DNA from: Burkholderia cepacia
GTDB lineage: Bacteria > Pseudomonadota > Gammaproteobacteria > Burkholderiales > Burkholderiaceae
Direction of reading: 5' to 3'
Assembly: GCF_001039005.1 (NCBI RefSeq)
Contig: NZ_LDWR01000008.1
Location: 1-64,000 of the forward strand
Length of the DNA stretch: 64,000 nucleotides
Below the pieces are notes generated by a model. The model ran no database searches. It was not told the origin of the DNA and saw only the letters and a list, made by a program, of their open reading frames with translations. Below, one piece after another: positions 35,070-43,508 of the stretch (position 1 is its first letter; each line of letters opens with the position of its first letter). A program made the position numbers and the translations under genes.

Positions 35070-35396
35070 ATGAAGACCCAATTGATTGCCGCCCTCCTCG
35101 TTGCCGTGTCGGCCGTCGCCGCCGCACCGGCGAACGCCAGCGAAAGCACCGTCACGCGTGCGCAAGTGCAAGCGGAACTGGCCGCGCTGCAGAAGGCCGG
35201 CTACCAGCCGAACCGGCCCAATGACCCGCACTACCCGGACAATCTCCAGGCAGCGCTGAGCCGGATTCACGACGATGGCGCAGTCGCCGCGGATACGCAG
35301 GCGTCCGGTTACGGCCGCGACGCAGACAGCTCGGCCCAGTCCGGCAACCGCAGCGTGGTTCGCGTGGCCGAGCGCTCGATCTATTTCGGTCATTGA
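35070..35396 (+). CDS. DUF4148 family exported protein, tandem copy 3
   Basis: 108 residues with a signal peptide (MKTQLIAALLVAVSAVAAAP), TRAQVQAELAALQKAGYQPN, HYPDNLQAALSR and the C-terminus VAERSIYFGH. It follows copy 2 by 77 bp. A hairpin that also contains an operator-like sequence is 40 bp downstream. Confidence 0.9.
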   Translation: MKTQLIAALLVAVSAVAAAPANASESTVTRAQVQAELAALQKAGYQPNRPNDPHYPDNLQAALSRIHDDGAVAADTQASGYGRDADSSAQSGNRSVVRVAERSIYFGH

Positions 35397-35436
35397 GCGT
35401 GGCGCGACGCAATCGGTCGCCAACGTCCGTCACATA

Positions 35437-35466
35437 AAGCGCATGCGATGTAATCGTGTGCGCTTT
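35437..35466. terminator. hairpin with operator-like core after the DUF4148 genes
   Basis: AAAGCGCA pairs with TGCGCTTT, with an inner CGAT/ATCG pair and a T-run after it, so it looks like a terminator. Its interior (35443-35456) also matches 13 of 14 positions of the OhrR operator consensus RTGCGATCKWATCG, and it lies about 120 bp before the GNAT gene. Either reading is possible. Confidence 0.5.
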
Positions 35467-35578
35467 TCTATTTGGGGCGCCCCGGTTTGCAGCGCCAATT
35501 CGAGCGACCGCAGTGCAACGTCCCCGCCCGATCCGGTCTATTCTGTGCGGCACGCAATCTTCAATCGAGAGGCAGCCG

Positions 35579-36295
35579 ATGCCGGATACCACAACCGGAA
35601 ACGCGACAAGCGGCGCACACGCGCTCGACCAGGTCGTCTGGAACGCGCTCACAAGCAAGCAGCGCCACTTTGCACTCGGCAACGACCGCGCGTTGCGGTT
35701 TCCGGCGGCCGTTGCGCCGTTCGCCGCGCTCAAGGACACGAGCCCGGCATCCTTCGACGCGTTGCACGAGCTGATCGCGGCGCACGGGCCGGCGGCGCTG
35801 GTCACGCCGGACGAGGTCCGGCCGCCGGCGGGATTGTCGGTGATCCGGCGCGCGACGTTGTTGCAAATGGTCTGGCAAGGGACGCTCGAACCGGCATCCG
35901 CATCGGAGCACGTGACGCTCGGCGAAGCCGATGTGCCGGACATGCTCGCGCTGACCACCGCTGCGCAACCCGGCCCGTTCGGCCCACGCACGTTCGAACT
36001 CGGCGGCTATATCGGCGTACGCAGCGAAGGCCGGCTCGCCGCGATGGCGGGCGAGCGGATGCGGCTCGACGGTTATACCGAGATCAGTGCCGTGTGCGTG
36101 GATGCCGCGTTTCGGCGGCAAGGTCTTGCGGCGCGATTGATCCGTGCGTTGATCGCGACCATCGGCGCACGCTCGGAAGCACCGTTCCTGCACGTCCTCA
36201 CGACGAACCAGGTTGCGATCGAGCGCTACCTTGCTCTCGGTTTTGTCGTGCGTCGCGAGATGAACCTGCTGGTGCTGGGGGAAGCGCAGGCGTGA
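35579..36295 (+). CDS. GNAT family N-acetyltransferase (FR47-like)
   Basis: A 238-residue protein whose C-terminal GNAT domain covers about residues 105-235. ISAVCVDAAFRRQGLAARLI is the acetyl-CoA loop (R-R-Q-G-L-A), and TNQVAIERYLALGF is the typical motif B. The N-terminal third is a separate domain. It sits between the DUF4148 genes and ohrR and may be part of the same regulon by the operator-like sequence upstream. The substrate is unknown. Confidence 0.85.
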   Translation: MPDTTTGNATSGAHALDQVVWNALTSKQRHFALGNDRALRFPAAVAPFAALKDTSPASFDALHELIAAHGPAALVTPDEVRPPAGLSVIRRATLLQMVWQGTLEPASASEHVTLGEADVPDMLALTTAAQPGPFGPRTFELGGYIGVRSEGRLAAMAGERMRLDGYTEISAVCVDAAFRRQGLAARLIRALIATIGARSEAPFLHVLTTNQVAIERYLALGFVVRREMNLLVLGEAQA

Positions 36296-36299
36296 CGAT

Positions 36300-36330
36300 G
36301 CCGGCCGACGCCGCTCGGGCGTCGGCCGGC
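36300..36330. terminator. bidirectional terminator between GNAT and ohrR
   Basis: A perfect 13-bp stem (GCCGGCCGACGCC and its complement) with a 5-base loop between two convergent genes. Confidence 0.75.
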
Positions 36331-36343
36331 TCTTGTATGGCGT

Positions 36344-36799
36344 TTATTCTTCGGTCGACCGGATCAGGTTGCCGCGCAGCGTGACGATCGCCTTCTGCAT
36401 CTTCGCGAATTCGTCCGGCTTCAACCCGGTGGCCTCGACCAGATTCATGTCGAGCCCCTTCTCGCGCACGCGGCGGCCGCTCTTCGTCAGGCTGACGAGC
36501 ACCTGGCGTTCGTCCGTCGGATCGCGGTGCCGCTCCAGATAGCCCATCGCCTCGAGCTTCTTCAGGATCGGCGTCAGCGTATTGGATTCGAGGAACAGCT
36601 TCTCGCCGAGCTGGCCGACCGTCTGGTTGTCCTGCTCCCACAGCGCAATGATCGTGATGTATTGCGTGTACGTGAGGCCGAGCTCGTCGAGGATCGGCTT
36701 GTACGCCTTGCCGAACGCGAGGTTCGTCGAGTAGATCGCAAAACACAGGAAATCGGACAGCTTCGGTGCGGCGGGCGATGGTGCGTCGGTCGGTTTCAT
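36344..36799 (-). CDS. ohrR: OhrR, MarR-family organic-peroxide sensor
   Basis: A 151-residue winged-helix MarR protein of the OhrR subgroup. The reactive cysteine lies in FLCFAIYSTNLAFGKAYKP (Cys19), followed by LTYTQYITIIALWE. The DNA-binding part is LFLESNTLTPILKKLEAMGY and the wing DPTDERQVLVSLT. It has only this one cysteine, so it is the single-Cys type that uses mixed disulfide or over-oxidation rather than an intramolecular disulfide. An operator-like site 45 bp upstream matches those at ohr. Confidence 0.93.
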   Translation of the reverse strand: MKPTDAPSPAAPKLSDFLCFAIYSTNLAFGKAYKPILDELGLTYTQYITIIALWEQDNQTVGQLGEKLFLESNTLTPILKKLEAMGYLERHRDPTDERQVLVSLTKSGRRVREKGLDMNLVEATGLKPDEFAKMQKAIVTLRGNLIRSTEE

Positions 36800-36843
36800 G
36801 AACTTCCTCCAGCGACGCGAACGGTCGCAGATAAGCGCATTAT

Positions 36844-36869
36844 ATATCGCGTGCGATCTTATCGGAAGC
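36844..36869. promoter_or_regulatory. OhrR operator-like site upstream of ohrR
   Basis: ATCGCGTGCGAT (36846-36857) followed by CTTATCG. It matches site 1 at ohr in 21 of 26 positions and lies 45 bp before the ohrR start, supporting autoregulation. Confidence 0.6.
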
Positions 36870-36923
36870 ATGATAATCGGTCTCGATGAACTGGCGTGAC
36901 GGCGCAACACGGCCCGATCGCCG

Positions 36924-37052
36924 TCAGCCCTGCCTGCGGCGCTTGCCGGTCTGCACGCGGCTTTCCGAGCGCAGCGAGCATTGCACCGGATGGGCGATTT
37001 CGGTCGCGAGCCCGCCTGCGGCAAACAGCAGGATCATCAGCCAGCGTTTCAT
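36924..37052 (-). CDS. mini-protein coupled to the GFA gene
   Basis: A 42-residue reading frame starting at 37052 overlaps the GFA stop by 4 bp (ATGA) and has GGAGG upstream. The sequence MKRWLMILLFAAGGLATEIA is signal- or membrane-like, followed by a basic tail (CSLRSESRVQTGKRRRQG). Coupling and RBS support translation; the function is unknown, and it may be a chance frame. Confidence 0.5.
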   Translation of the reverse strand: MKRWLMILLFAAGGLATEIAHPVQCSLRSESRVQTGKRRRQG

Positions 37053-37420
37053 GCGTCCTCCACGACCGACAGGCTCGCGCCGTTGGCGACCGTCGCGTCC
37101 AACGCATACGGATCGATGCCGTCGAGGCAACCGAGATTGACGCGCCAGCATGCCGGGTCCATGCGCGTCCGATGGAACGGATAGATGCCGCAACGACTGC
37201 AGAAGTAGTGACGGGCCGTGTGTGTGTTGAAGTGGTAGCACGTCAGCGCGCCCTCGCCTGCGACGATCTTCAGGTCGTCAGCGGGGAACATCGGGCTCAT
37301 CAGCGCGCCGCGGCGGCGGCACAGGCTGCAGTTGCAGCGGGCGGCCGGCGCAATGGCTGTCCGGACTTCGAATTTGACGGTCCCGCAATGGCAGGACCCT
37401 TTGAACCAGGTTGCAGACAT
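37049..37420 (-). CDS. GFA (glutathione-dependent formaldehyde-activating) family protein
   Basis: A 123-residue zinc-binding GFA-fold protein. The cysteines that bind zinc are visible: CHCG near residue 10, CNCSLC around residue 29 and CSRCG near residue 74. The family is named for formaldehyde/glutathione adduct formation, but most members are uncharacterised. It is followed by the 42-residue mini-ORF that overlaps it, and its upstream gene is nitronate monooxygenase on the same strand, 170 bp away. Confidence 0.87.
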   Translation of the reverse strand: MSATWFKGSCHCGTVKFEVRTAIAPAARCNCSLCRRRGALMSPMFPADDLKIVAGEGALTCYHFNTHTARHYFCSRCGIYPFHRTRMDPACWRVNLGCLDGIDPYALDATVANGASLSVVEDA

Positions 37421-37591
37421 GGTGCGCTCCCGAAGAGGTCATGCCTGCGTTATAGCGGACCCGCGCAGCCGCGTTGTATCGCACTGTATCCGCGGTCCGA
37501 GCAGATACAGAACATTGCAAATCGGCGGCCGGCGGCGCAGGTTCGCGCGCTGATCGCCGGCATGTGTGCGCGGCTTGCGAACCGCGCGCGG

Positions 37592-38692
37592 TCAGTCCAG
37601 CGCGTGCTGCAACCGCGCGATCGCGGCCCGCGTTTCGCGCTCGAGCGTCGCGAACAGCTCGGCGGCCGGCAGTGCGCGCACGAGCGGCGCCGCCTGCCCG
37701 GCCCACTGCGCGCCGTAGCCGAATTCGCCCTTCGCCTTTGCCGCCGCATGCAGCGCCTTGCCCGCGTCGTACGCGATCGGATACGCGGGCGTGGCCGGCG
37801 CATGCGGGTCGTCGCCGAGCGCGGTCAGCCGGTTCGCGATGCCGCGCGCGACCCGGCCCGAGATCGCGGTCGTGAACGTGGTGCGGCGTGCCGCGTCGCC
37901 GAGGATCGCGCGGCGATAACCGTCGTCGATCGACGTCTCCGGGCAGGCGACGAACGCGGTGCCGAGCTGCGCGGCCTGCGCGCCGAGCGCGAGCGCGGCG
38001 GCGATACCTTCACCGTCCATGATGCCGCCGGCCGCGATCACGGGCAGCGCGCATTCGCGCACGATCAGCCGCGTCAGCGCGAACGTGCCGAGGCGATCGT
38101 CGCGGGCGGTCGAATCGAACACGCCGCGGTGTCCGCCGGCTTCGATGCCTTGCGCGACGATCGCGTCGATGCCGGCGGCGGCGATCTGCCGCGCCTCGTC
38201 GAGATTCGTCGCGGCCGCGAACAGCGTGATGCCCGCGCGCTTCAGCGCGGCGATCACGTCCGCCGATGGCAACCCGAAATGGAAGCTGACGACGGCCGGC
38301 GTTTCCTCGACGAGCATCGCCTGCATCGCGTCGTCCGCGACGAAACTCGTATAGATCTCGGCCAGCGATGCGGGCGGCGTCGCGCCATATTCGCGGAACG
38401 CCGGCGCGAGCCAGTCGAGCCACGCGCGTTCGACGGTCGCGTCGGCCCGGGCCGGATGGTGGCAGAACACGTTGATGTTGAATGGCCGGTCGGTGAGCGC
38501 GCGCGTGTCGCGGATCATCTTGCGCGCGCCGTCGGCGTTCGTCGCGCCGACGCCGAGCGAGCCGAGCCCGCCCGCGTTCGACACGGCGGCCGCCAGCGCC
38601 GGCGTGCTGACGCCGGCCATCGGCGCCTGCACGATCGGCGCGCGAATGCCGAGCGTGCGCAACAGCGTCCGGTTATCGGTCGATTGATTCAT
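37592..38692 (-). CDS. nitronate monooxygenase (NPD family)
   Basis: A 366-residue FMN-dependent TIM-barrel enzyme of the nitronate monooxygenase (2-nitropropane dioxygenase) family, which oxidises alkyl nitronates or related nitrotoxins. [20 protein letters not shown] begins the barrel, the catalytic His is in EAGGHRGVF, and [20 protein letters not shown] binds FMN phosphate. ATG 38692 gives the family start. The upstream MFS gene lies 258 bp away. Confidence 0.92.
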   Translation of the reverse strand: MNQSTDNRTLLRTLGIRAPIVQAPMAGVSTPALAAAVSNAGGLGSLGVGATNADGARKMIRDTRALTDRPFNINVFCHHPARADATVERAWLDWLAPAFREYGATPPASLAEIYTSFVADDAMQAMLVEETPAVVSFHFGLPSADVIAALKRAGITLFAAATNLDEARQIAAAGIDAIVAQGIEAGGHRGVFDSTARDDRLGTFALTRLIVRECALPVIAAGGIMDGEGIAAALALGAQAAQLGTAFVACPETSIDDGYRRAILGDAARRTTFTTAISGRVARGIANRLTALGDDPHAPATPAYPIAYDAGKALHAAAKAKGEFGYGAQWAGQAAPLVRALPAAELFATLERETRAAIARLQHALD

Positions 38693-38726
38693 GTTGCTTG
38701 CCTCCTGCACGATCCGTCATCGAAAT

Positions 38727-38751
38727 GCGTCGGCCGCATGCCGGCCGACGC
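38727..38751. terminator. inverted repeat between MFS and nitronate monooxygenase genes
   Basis: A 10-bp stem (GCGTCGGCCG and its complement) with a 5-base loop in a 258-bp gap between two co-directional genes. It may attenuate read-through; there is no T-run. Nothing else is evident in this gap. Confidence 0.4.
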
Positions 38752-38950
38752 GTGTTGGTCGGGTCCGGCACGACGTGCGTTCGTCGTTCTTCGCGCGCAG
38801 CCGGACATGTGAAAGCGGTGTCGATAATGATGGGCAGCGTTAAGGTACGGTGCACGGAAGGCTCGGCGACGGTGTGTGTTATCGCAGCTTCCGGGTGCGC
38901 ATCCGCAACTGCGACCATCCTACGCCACACCTCGATCCGCGGGCCAGCCG

Positions 38951-40213
38951 CTATCGGCCGCGCGCCCAGTGCGCGAGCACCGCGCAGGCCGCCAGCAGCG
39001 CGCCCGTCACGAAGAACACCGAATGCAGGCCGAGCGCGACGCCGATCTGCCCGCCGATCACCGGGCCGATCACCTGCCCGCTGAACTGCGCGGACTGCAG
39101 GTAGCCGAGCATCTGCCCCGTCGCGCGCTCGTCGACCGACTGCCGGACGAGCTTGCCGATCGACGGCAGCAGCCCCGCAAGCGTCATGCCCATCAGCACG
39201 CGCAGCGCGGCAAGCTGCCACCAATGCGTGACGAACGCCTGCGGCACCATTGCGAGCGCGGTCAGCAGCAAGCAGCCGACGATCACGTTCCAGCTGCCGA
39301 TCCGGTCGGCCAGCGCGCCGAGCCGCGCGGCGGTCAGCATGCTGCCGAGCGCCGAACACGCCATCACGACGCCGGCGATGCGCGCGAGGCCGTCGCTGCC
39401 CACGCCGAGGCCGCCGATATAGACCGTGATGATCGGCTCGATCGACATGTTCGCGAGCAGCACCATCATCGCCGTCACCAGCAGCGCGGCGACCGCCGCG
39501 CGATTCGTGCGTTGCGCCGTGCCCGCGGCCGCGCCGGAGGCGCGTGCTTTCGCGTCGGTATCCGCGTGGAAGTCTTCCTTCACGAAGAAGATCGTCAGCA
39601 GCGCGGCGACCGCGATCATCGCGCCGCCGGCGAAGAACGTGCCGCGAATGCCGACCCAGCCCGGCAGCAGCCCGCCGACGAGCGGCCCGACGAGATTGCC
39701 CGCGAGCGCGCCGGTCGACAGGATGCCGAGCGCCCAGCCAGCCCGTTCGCGCGGCGCCTGCGTGCCGACCATCACGGTCGACGCCGACGCGTAACCGCCG
39801 ACGAGCCCCGCGATCAGTCGCAGCGCGACAAGTTCGAACACGTTGTGTGCGATACCGATCAGCGACATCACGATGGCCATCCCGATCGCCGCGCGCACGA
39901 GCATCGGCTTGCGGCCGAAACGATCCGCGAGCCGGCCCCACAGCGGCGCGGTGACGGCCGTGCCGAGAAACGTCGCGCTGAACGCGACGCCCGACCACTG
40001 GATCACGGCCGACTGCGAGTCGACGCCGAGTTGTCGCACGTACAGCGGCAGGAACGGCAGCAGCATGCTCAGGCTGACGAGCGTCGTGAACGATCCGAAT
40101 ACGCAGACGGCGAGATTGCGCCGCCAGTAGCGCGCGTTGCGTTCCGCATAGCTGGCGGCGGGCCGTTCGGCGAGCGTCGGCGCCGGCGTCGGCAAGTGTG
40201 CCGTCGTGCTCAT
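38951..40213 (-). CDS. MFS efflux transporter (DHA1 type)
   Basis: A 420-residue transporter with 12 predicted membrane segments, MFS family. The loop 2-3 motif reads LWGRLADRFGRKPMLV, and the first segment SFTTLVSLSMLLPFLPLYVR suits the DHA1 multidrug group. It follows a LysR gene on the same strand (230-bp gap), its likely regulator. Substrates unknown. A hydrophilic insert of about 30 residues follows segment 6. Confidence 0.88.
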   Translation of the reverse strand: MSTTAHLPTPAPTLAERPAASYAERNARYWRRNLAVCVFGSFTTLVSLSMLLPFLPLYVRQLGVDSQSAVIQWSGVAFSATFLGTAVTAPLWGRLADRFGRKPMLVRAAIGMAIVMSLIGIAHNVFELVALRLIAGLVGGYASASTVMVGTQAPRERAGWALGILSTGALAGNLVGPLVGGLLPGWVGIRGTFFAGGAMIAVAALLTIFFVKEDFHADTDAKARASGAAAGTAQRTNRAAVAALLVTAMMVLLANMSIEPIITVYIGGLGVGSDGLARIAGVVMACSALGSMLTAARLGALADRIGSWNVIVGCLLLTALAMVPQAFVTHWWQLAALRVLMGMTLAGLLPSIGKLVRQSVDERATGQMLGYLQSAQFSGQVIGPVIGGQIGVALGLHSVFFVTGALLAACAVLAHWARGR

Positions 40214-40443
40214 CGCGACCTCGCAATACGAATCGGGCCGACCGGGCCTGCGCCGGCGGCACACGGCGTGCCGCGCCGCACGTTGAGCGCACGTGCACAC
40301 GGCTGATCCAGAAGGGCTTGATGCATGTCGACCTCCATTCGCTGGACGGGCGCCACGCGCGTCCGTCGGTTGAAGGAAGTCTAGATTGAGTCGAATGTCG
40401 AGAGAATCCCCGTCACACGAAAGCCATTCTTCCGCGTTTCGGT

Positions 40444-41370
40444 TCAATCGCCGTCGGTGATCGCAGCCAGCCGTGCGAAATGCTCGCGCAGGCGCGGCGC
40501 CGCGAAATCGACGAACGCGCGCACCTTCGGGACCGACAGCCGTCCGTAAGGTGTGACGAGATGGATGGGCAGCGGCGCATGTTCGCTGTCGCTCAGCACG
40601 ATCCGCAGCGTGCCGTCGCGCACCGGTTCGGCGACGTGATACGAAAACAGCCGCGTGACGCCGTGGCCGGCGACGGCCGACGCGACCGCGCCGCGGATCG
40701 TGTTGATGATGAAGCGCGGCGCGAACTGGACGACCTGCGGCAGCGCCGATGGCCCGGACGGCGGGAAGCTCCACGAGTCGAGCCCGAAGTGCGTCATCGA
40801 GATGATCCGGTGCTGCGCGAGATCGGCCGGCGTCTCGATCGCGGCATGCTTCGCCAGGTAATCGGGCGACGCCACGACGACGCGCCGCACCGTGCCGACC
40901 GGAATCGCGACGAGTGTGGAATCGGTCAGGTGCGCGATGCGCAGCGCGACGTCCATCCCTTCGTCGATCAGGCTGACGGGACGGTCGAGCAGCTGCAGGC
41001 GGATCGACACGGCCGGATGGCGCTCGATGAATTCGTCGAGCAGCGCGCGCAGCACGTCCTCGCCCGCGGCGACCGGCGCGGTGATCGTCAACATGCCGCG
41101 CGGCGCCGAACGTTCGTCGGCGACCAGCATGTCGGCTTCCTCGAGATCGGACAGGATGCGGCGGCACGCGGCCGCATAGCGTTCGCCGGCCTCGCTCAGC
41201 CGAATCGTCCGGGTGGTCCGGTACAGCAGCGCGGTGCCCGTGTGCGCCTCGAGAAAGGCGATCGCACGGCTGACCGCCGCCGGCGAGCGGCCGAGCCGCC
41301 GGCTCGCGCCCGCGAGGCTGCCCTCGTCCAGCGTGGCGACGAACACCTTCATCGCGTCGATTCGATCCAT
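40444..41370 (-). CDS. LysR family transcriptional regulator
   Basis: A 308-residue LysR regulator. The helix-turn-helix includes MDRIDAMKVFVATLDEGSLA and PAAVSRAIAFLEAHTG; the effector domain begins near residue 90 (GMLTITAPVAAGEDVL). It lies just upstream of the MFS gene on the same strand and divergent from a lipoprotein gene 233 bp away. Its own target is uncertain. Confidence 0.9.
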   Translation of the reverse strand: MDRIDAMKVFVATLDEGSLAGASRRLGRSPAAVSRAIAFLEAHTGTALLYRTTRTIRLSEAGERYAAACRRILSDLEEADMLVADERSAPRGMLTITAPVAAGEDVLRALLDEFIERHPAVSIRLQLLDRPVSLIDEGMDVALRIAHLTDSTLVAIPVGTVRRVVVASPDYLAKHAAIETPADLAQHRIISMTHFGLDSWSFPPSGPSALPQVVQFAPRFIINTIRGAVASAVAGHGVTRLFSYHVAEPVRDGTLRIVLSDSEHAPLPIHLVTPYGRLSVPKVRAFVDFAAPRLREHFARLAAITDGD

Positions 41371-41603
41371 GGCGTGTGAATGGGGCGAGCGGTCGTGTGA
41401 TTGGCGGCGGGCCAGCGAGCGTGCAGTCTACCGCACGCGGGCGCGGTGCCTTGCCGGGGGGATGCTGCAGTCGCGGTTTTGGCCCTACAATGCGCAGGCG
41501 AAGAAACCGCACGAACGGCCGTCACGGCGCCGCGTTCATCGAACGCGGCGCCGGACATTCAAGCGGTTGCGCTGAATAACGAACAACAACCTGAACAGCA
41601 CTC

Positions 41604-42236
41604 ATGAAAAGAAGAACATTCCTCGCGCTGCCCGCCGTGGCAGCGTCCGGCATGCTTGCCGGCTGCAGCGATTTCGGCCCCGTCACCAATCGCATGATGA
41701 AGGACCCGGAATACCGGGAAACGCTCTCGGCGTTTCTGATCAGTGCGGACGGGAAGAAACTCGTCGTGCTCGGCAAGCAATATCACTACATTTTCGATGT
41801 GCCGCCGGCCCTCGCCGTCAACCTCACGGCACCCTATCGCCCCAAGCTGTATACCGATCTCGACGATTTCGAGACGCACGGCGACAAGATCACGGGGCGT
41901 TACCAGATGCACCTGTCGCGCGAGGATGCGCCGCCCGGTTCCGAACTGCGCGAGCGCGCGCTCGCGGACGGCTTCAAGGACACCCGTTTCGAGCTGGTGG
42001 CGAGCGGCACGATCAGCGGCACGCGTTACCAGCCGAACGACGTCACGCCGGCCTCGGTTCCGCAGGCGTTCAATCACGCGTACGGCGTCAAGGTGATCGA
42101 GCGGCCGTCGGTGCTCGGCAAGGGGGTAAAGCTTGTGCTGTCGCCGATCACGATGGCTGCCGACGGCGCACTCGGCCTGCTGGGCGTCGCGCTGGCCCCG
42201 ATCGCGCTCACCACGATCATCGTCCTGGCCCACTAA
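41604..42236 (+). CDS. putative lipoprotein, 210 residues
   Basis: A signal sequence (MKRRTFLALPAVAASGMLAG) ending in the lipobox LAGC predicts a lipoprotein. The mature part has FLISADGKKLVVLGKQYHYI and repeated beta-strand patterns, then a C-terminal hydrophobic stretch (LGLLGVALAPIALTTIIVLA) that could be a membrane helix. No family with known function is recognised. It precedes the next exported protein gene by 64 bp. Confidence 0.78.
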   Translation: MKRRTFLALPAVAASGMLAGCSDFGPVTNRMMKDPEYRETLSAFLISADGKKLVVLGKQYHYIFDVPPALAVNLTAPYRPKLYTDLDDFETHGDKITGRYQMHLSREDAPPGSELRERALADGFKDTRFELVASGTISGTRYQPNDVTPASVPQAFNHAYGVKVIERPSVLGKGVKLVLSPITMAADGALGLLGVALAPIALTTIIVLAH

Positions 42237-42300
42237 GACCGTCGCGTTGCGGTGATGCTTGGCGCAATGCGACGGCGCACGCTGCGCTCCAACGGAATCA

Positions 42301-42987
42301 ATGATGAGATCTCCCGCCCGAAAGCTGTTCCGGATCGGCTGCGTGGCCGGTTGCCTGGCATTCGCGCAACACGCCATCGCTGAAAGCGACTGGGACGCCG
42401 CGCGCCATGTCCGCACAGACTGGGTGTTCGCGTCGATGAAGGAAAGCGACGTGCGGCCGACGCTCGATCGCACGCTGAAGGATCAGGTGCGCTGGGCCGA
42501 CCTGCCCGGCAATGCCCCCGATGCGGGCAACTTCCAGTGCACGAAGCTCGCGCTGCCACCGCCGTCCGCCGAAGCACAGGCCGCGTTCGACGCAGCGCCG
42601 TCGCCGCGCGGCCGCGACGCCGACAAGGCCTATGCGAAGGCCGCATCGCTCGGTTCGTGGCGTGCGGCCGCGCGTCTGGTGAACAGTTCGCTCGACGACG
42701 AGGATTGGGAAGGCGCGCAGCCGGTCATCGCGTGGCTGCTCGTTCATCACGTGCCGGCCGGATACAACAAGCTCGCGGACGTGCTGCAGGCGATGTCGGG
42801 CTACGACGGCGAAACGCCCGGTGAGCGCATGCGCGGGATGATCCCGTCGTTGCGCTGGCGCGCGGCGCGCGAAGGCGATCCCGTCGCGCAGATGGAGATG
42901 GCCGATCTGTTCGAGAAGCTGGGCAAGACGGATCTCGTCGCCGCGCTGCGCGCGTGCGCGACGCAGCAGAATCCGGAATTGAAATGA
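42301..42987 (+). CDS. exported Sel1-like hypothetical protein
   Basis: A 228-residue protein with a signal peptide (cleavage near AIAES). The mature chain has helix-rich Sel1-like repeats (DKAYAKAASLGSWRAAARL, LRWRAAREGDPVAQMEMADL). Such solenoid proteins often bind partner proteins. It lies 64 bp after the lipoprotein gene and is probably co-transcribed. A possible immunity or chaperone role for an exported partner is speculation. Confidence 0.7.
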   Translation: MMRSPARKLFRIGCVAGCLAFAQHAIAESDWDAARHVRTDWVFASMKESDVRPTLDRTLKDQVRWADLPGNAPDAGNFQCTKLALPPPSAEAQAAFDAAPSPRGRDADKAYAKAASLGSWRAAARLVNSSLDDEDWEGAQPVIAWLLVHHVPAGYNKLADVLQAMSGYDGETPGERMRGMIPSLRWRAAREGDPVAQMEMADLFEKLGKTDLVAALRACATQQNPELK

Positions 42988-42997
42988 TGCGCTTTGT

Positions 42998-43032
42998 GCC
43001 GGTACGCCGCCCGTGAGATTCGGCGTACCGGC
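42998..43032. terminator. 12-bp inverted repeat after the Sel1-like gene
   Basis: GCCGGTACGCCG and its complement with an 11-base loop, 10 bp after the stop codon. There is no T-run. A transcription stop is plausible. Confidence 0.5.
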
Positions 43033-43508
43033 GCGAGCAACGGCGCTGTCGTTTCAGACTTCGTATCGCACCGCATGCGCGTCAGATGCGCGCCGGCAAC
43101 GGCGGCTGCAGCATTTTGCGCTGGAGCGCGGTAACCCCGTGCGCGTGTTTCATGGAATCGCGTTCATACCGGCCGATTGAGTGCGGCGGACGGGCAATCG
43201 GGCTCATGGTTTTCCCGGCCCGCCGGCTGCGCGCTCGCACAACCGGATCCAGTGCACAACCACCCGCCACGCAGGCTGCACCGGCCTGCCGCACGCATGC
43301 GGGCCGCCGCGCGATCCCTACCCTTTCTGCACGGGAAAGGACGCTTGAGACATCCGCAATTATCACGTGCTCCGGATTTGCCCACCATGTGTCGGACGAT
43401 CGGCGCAGCCCGCATGGCCGGCCCTTTACGGGCCTCGCGGTGCCTGCCGTCGCGTCGTGCGACCGGCCGCATTGCGCGACGGCATATCGATAATCATCAG
43501 GAGACACG
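43033..43508. other. intergenic region upstream of the MFS gene
   Basis: About 475 bases. The open frames seen on both strands have neither RBS nor recognisable domains and are rich in Arg/Ala, typical of chance frames in high-GC DNA. It presumably contains the promoter of the MFS gene at 43509. No repeat or RNA gene is seen. Confidence 0.5.

Noticed and set aside
40298..41512. Long minus-strand frame continuing from the MFS region through the LysR gene
   Set aside because: It is the real MFS frame (from 40213) joined upstream to an antisense-like shadow of the LysR gene; the MFS start at 40213 fits the family.
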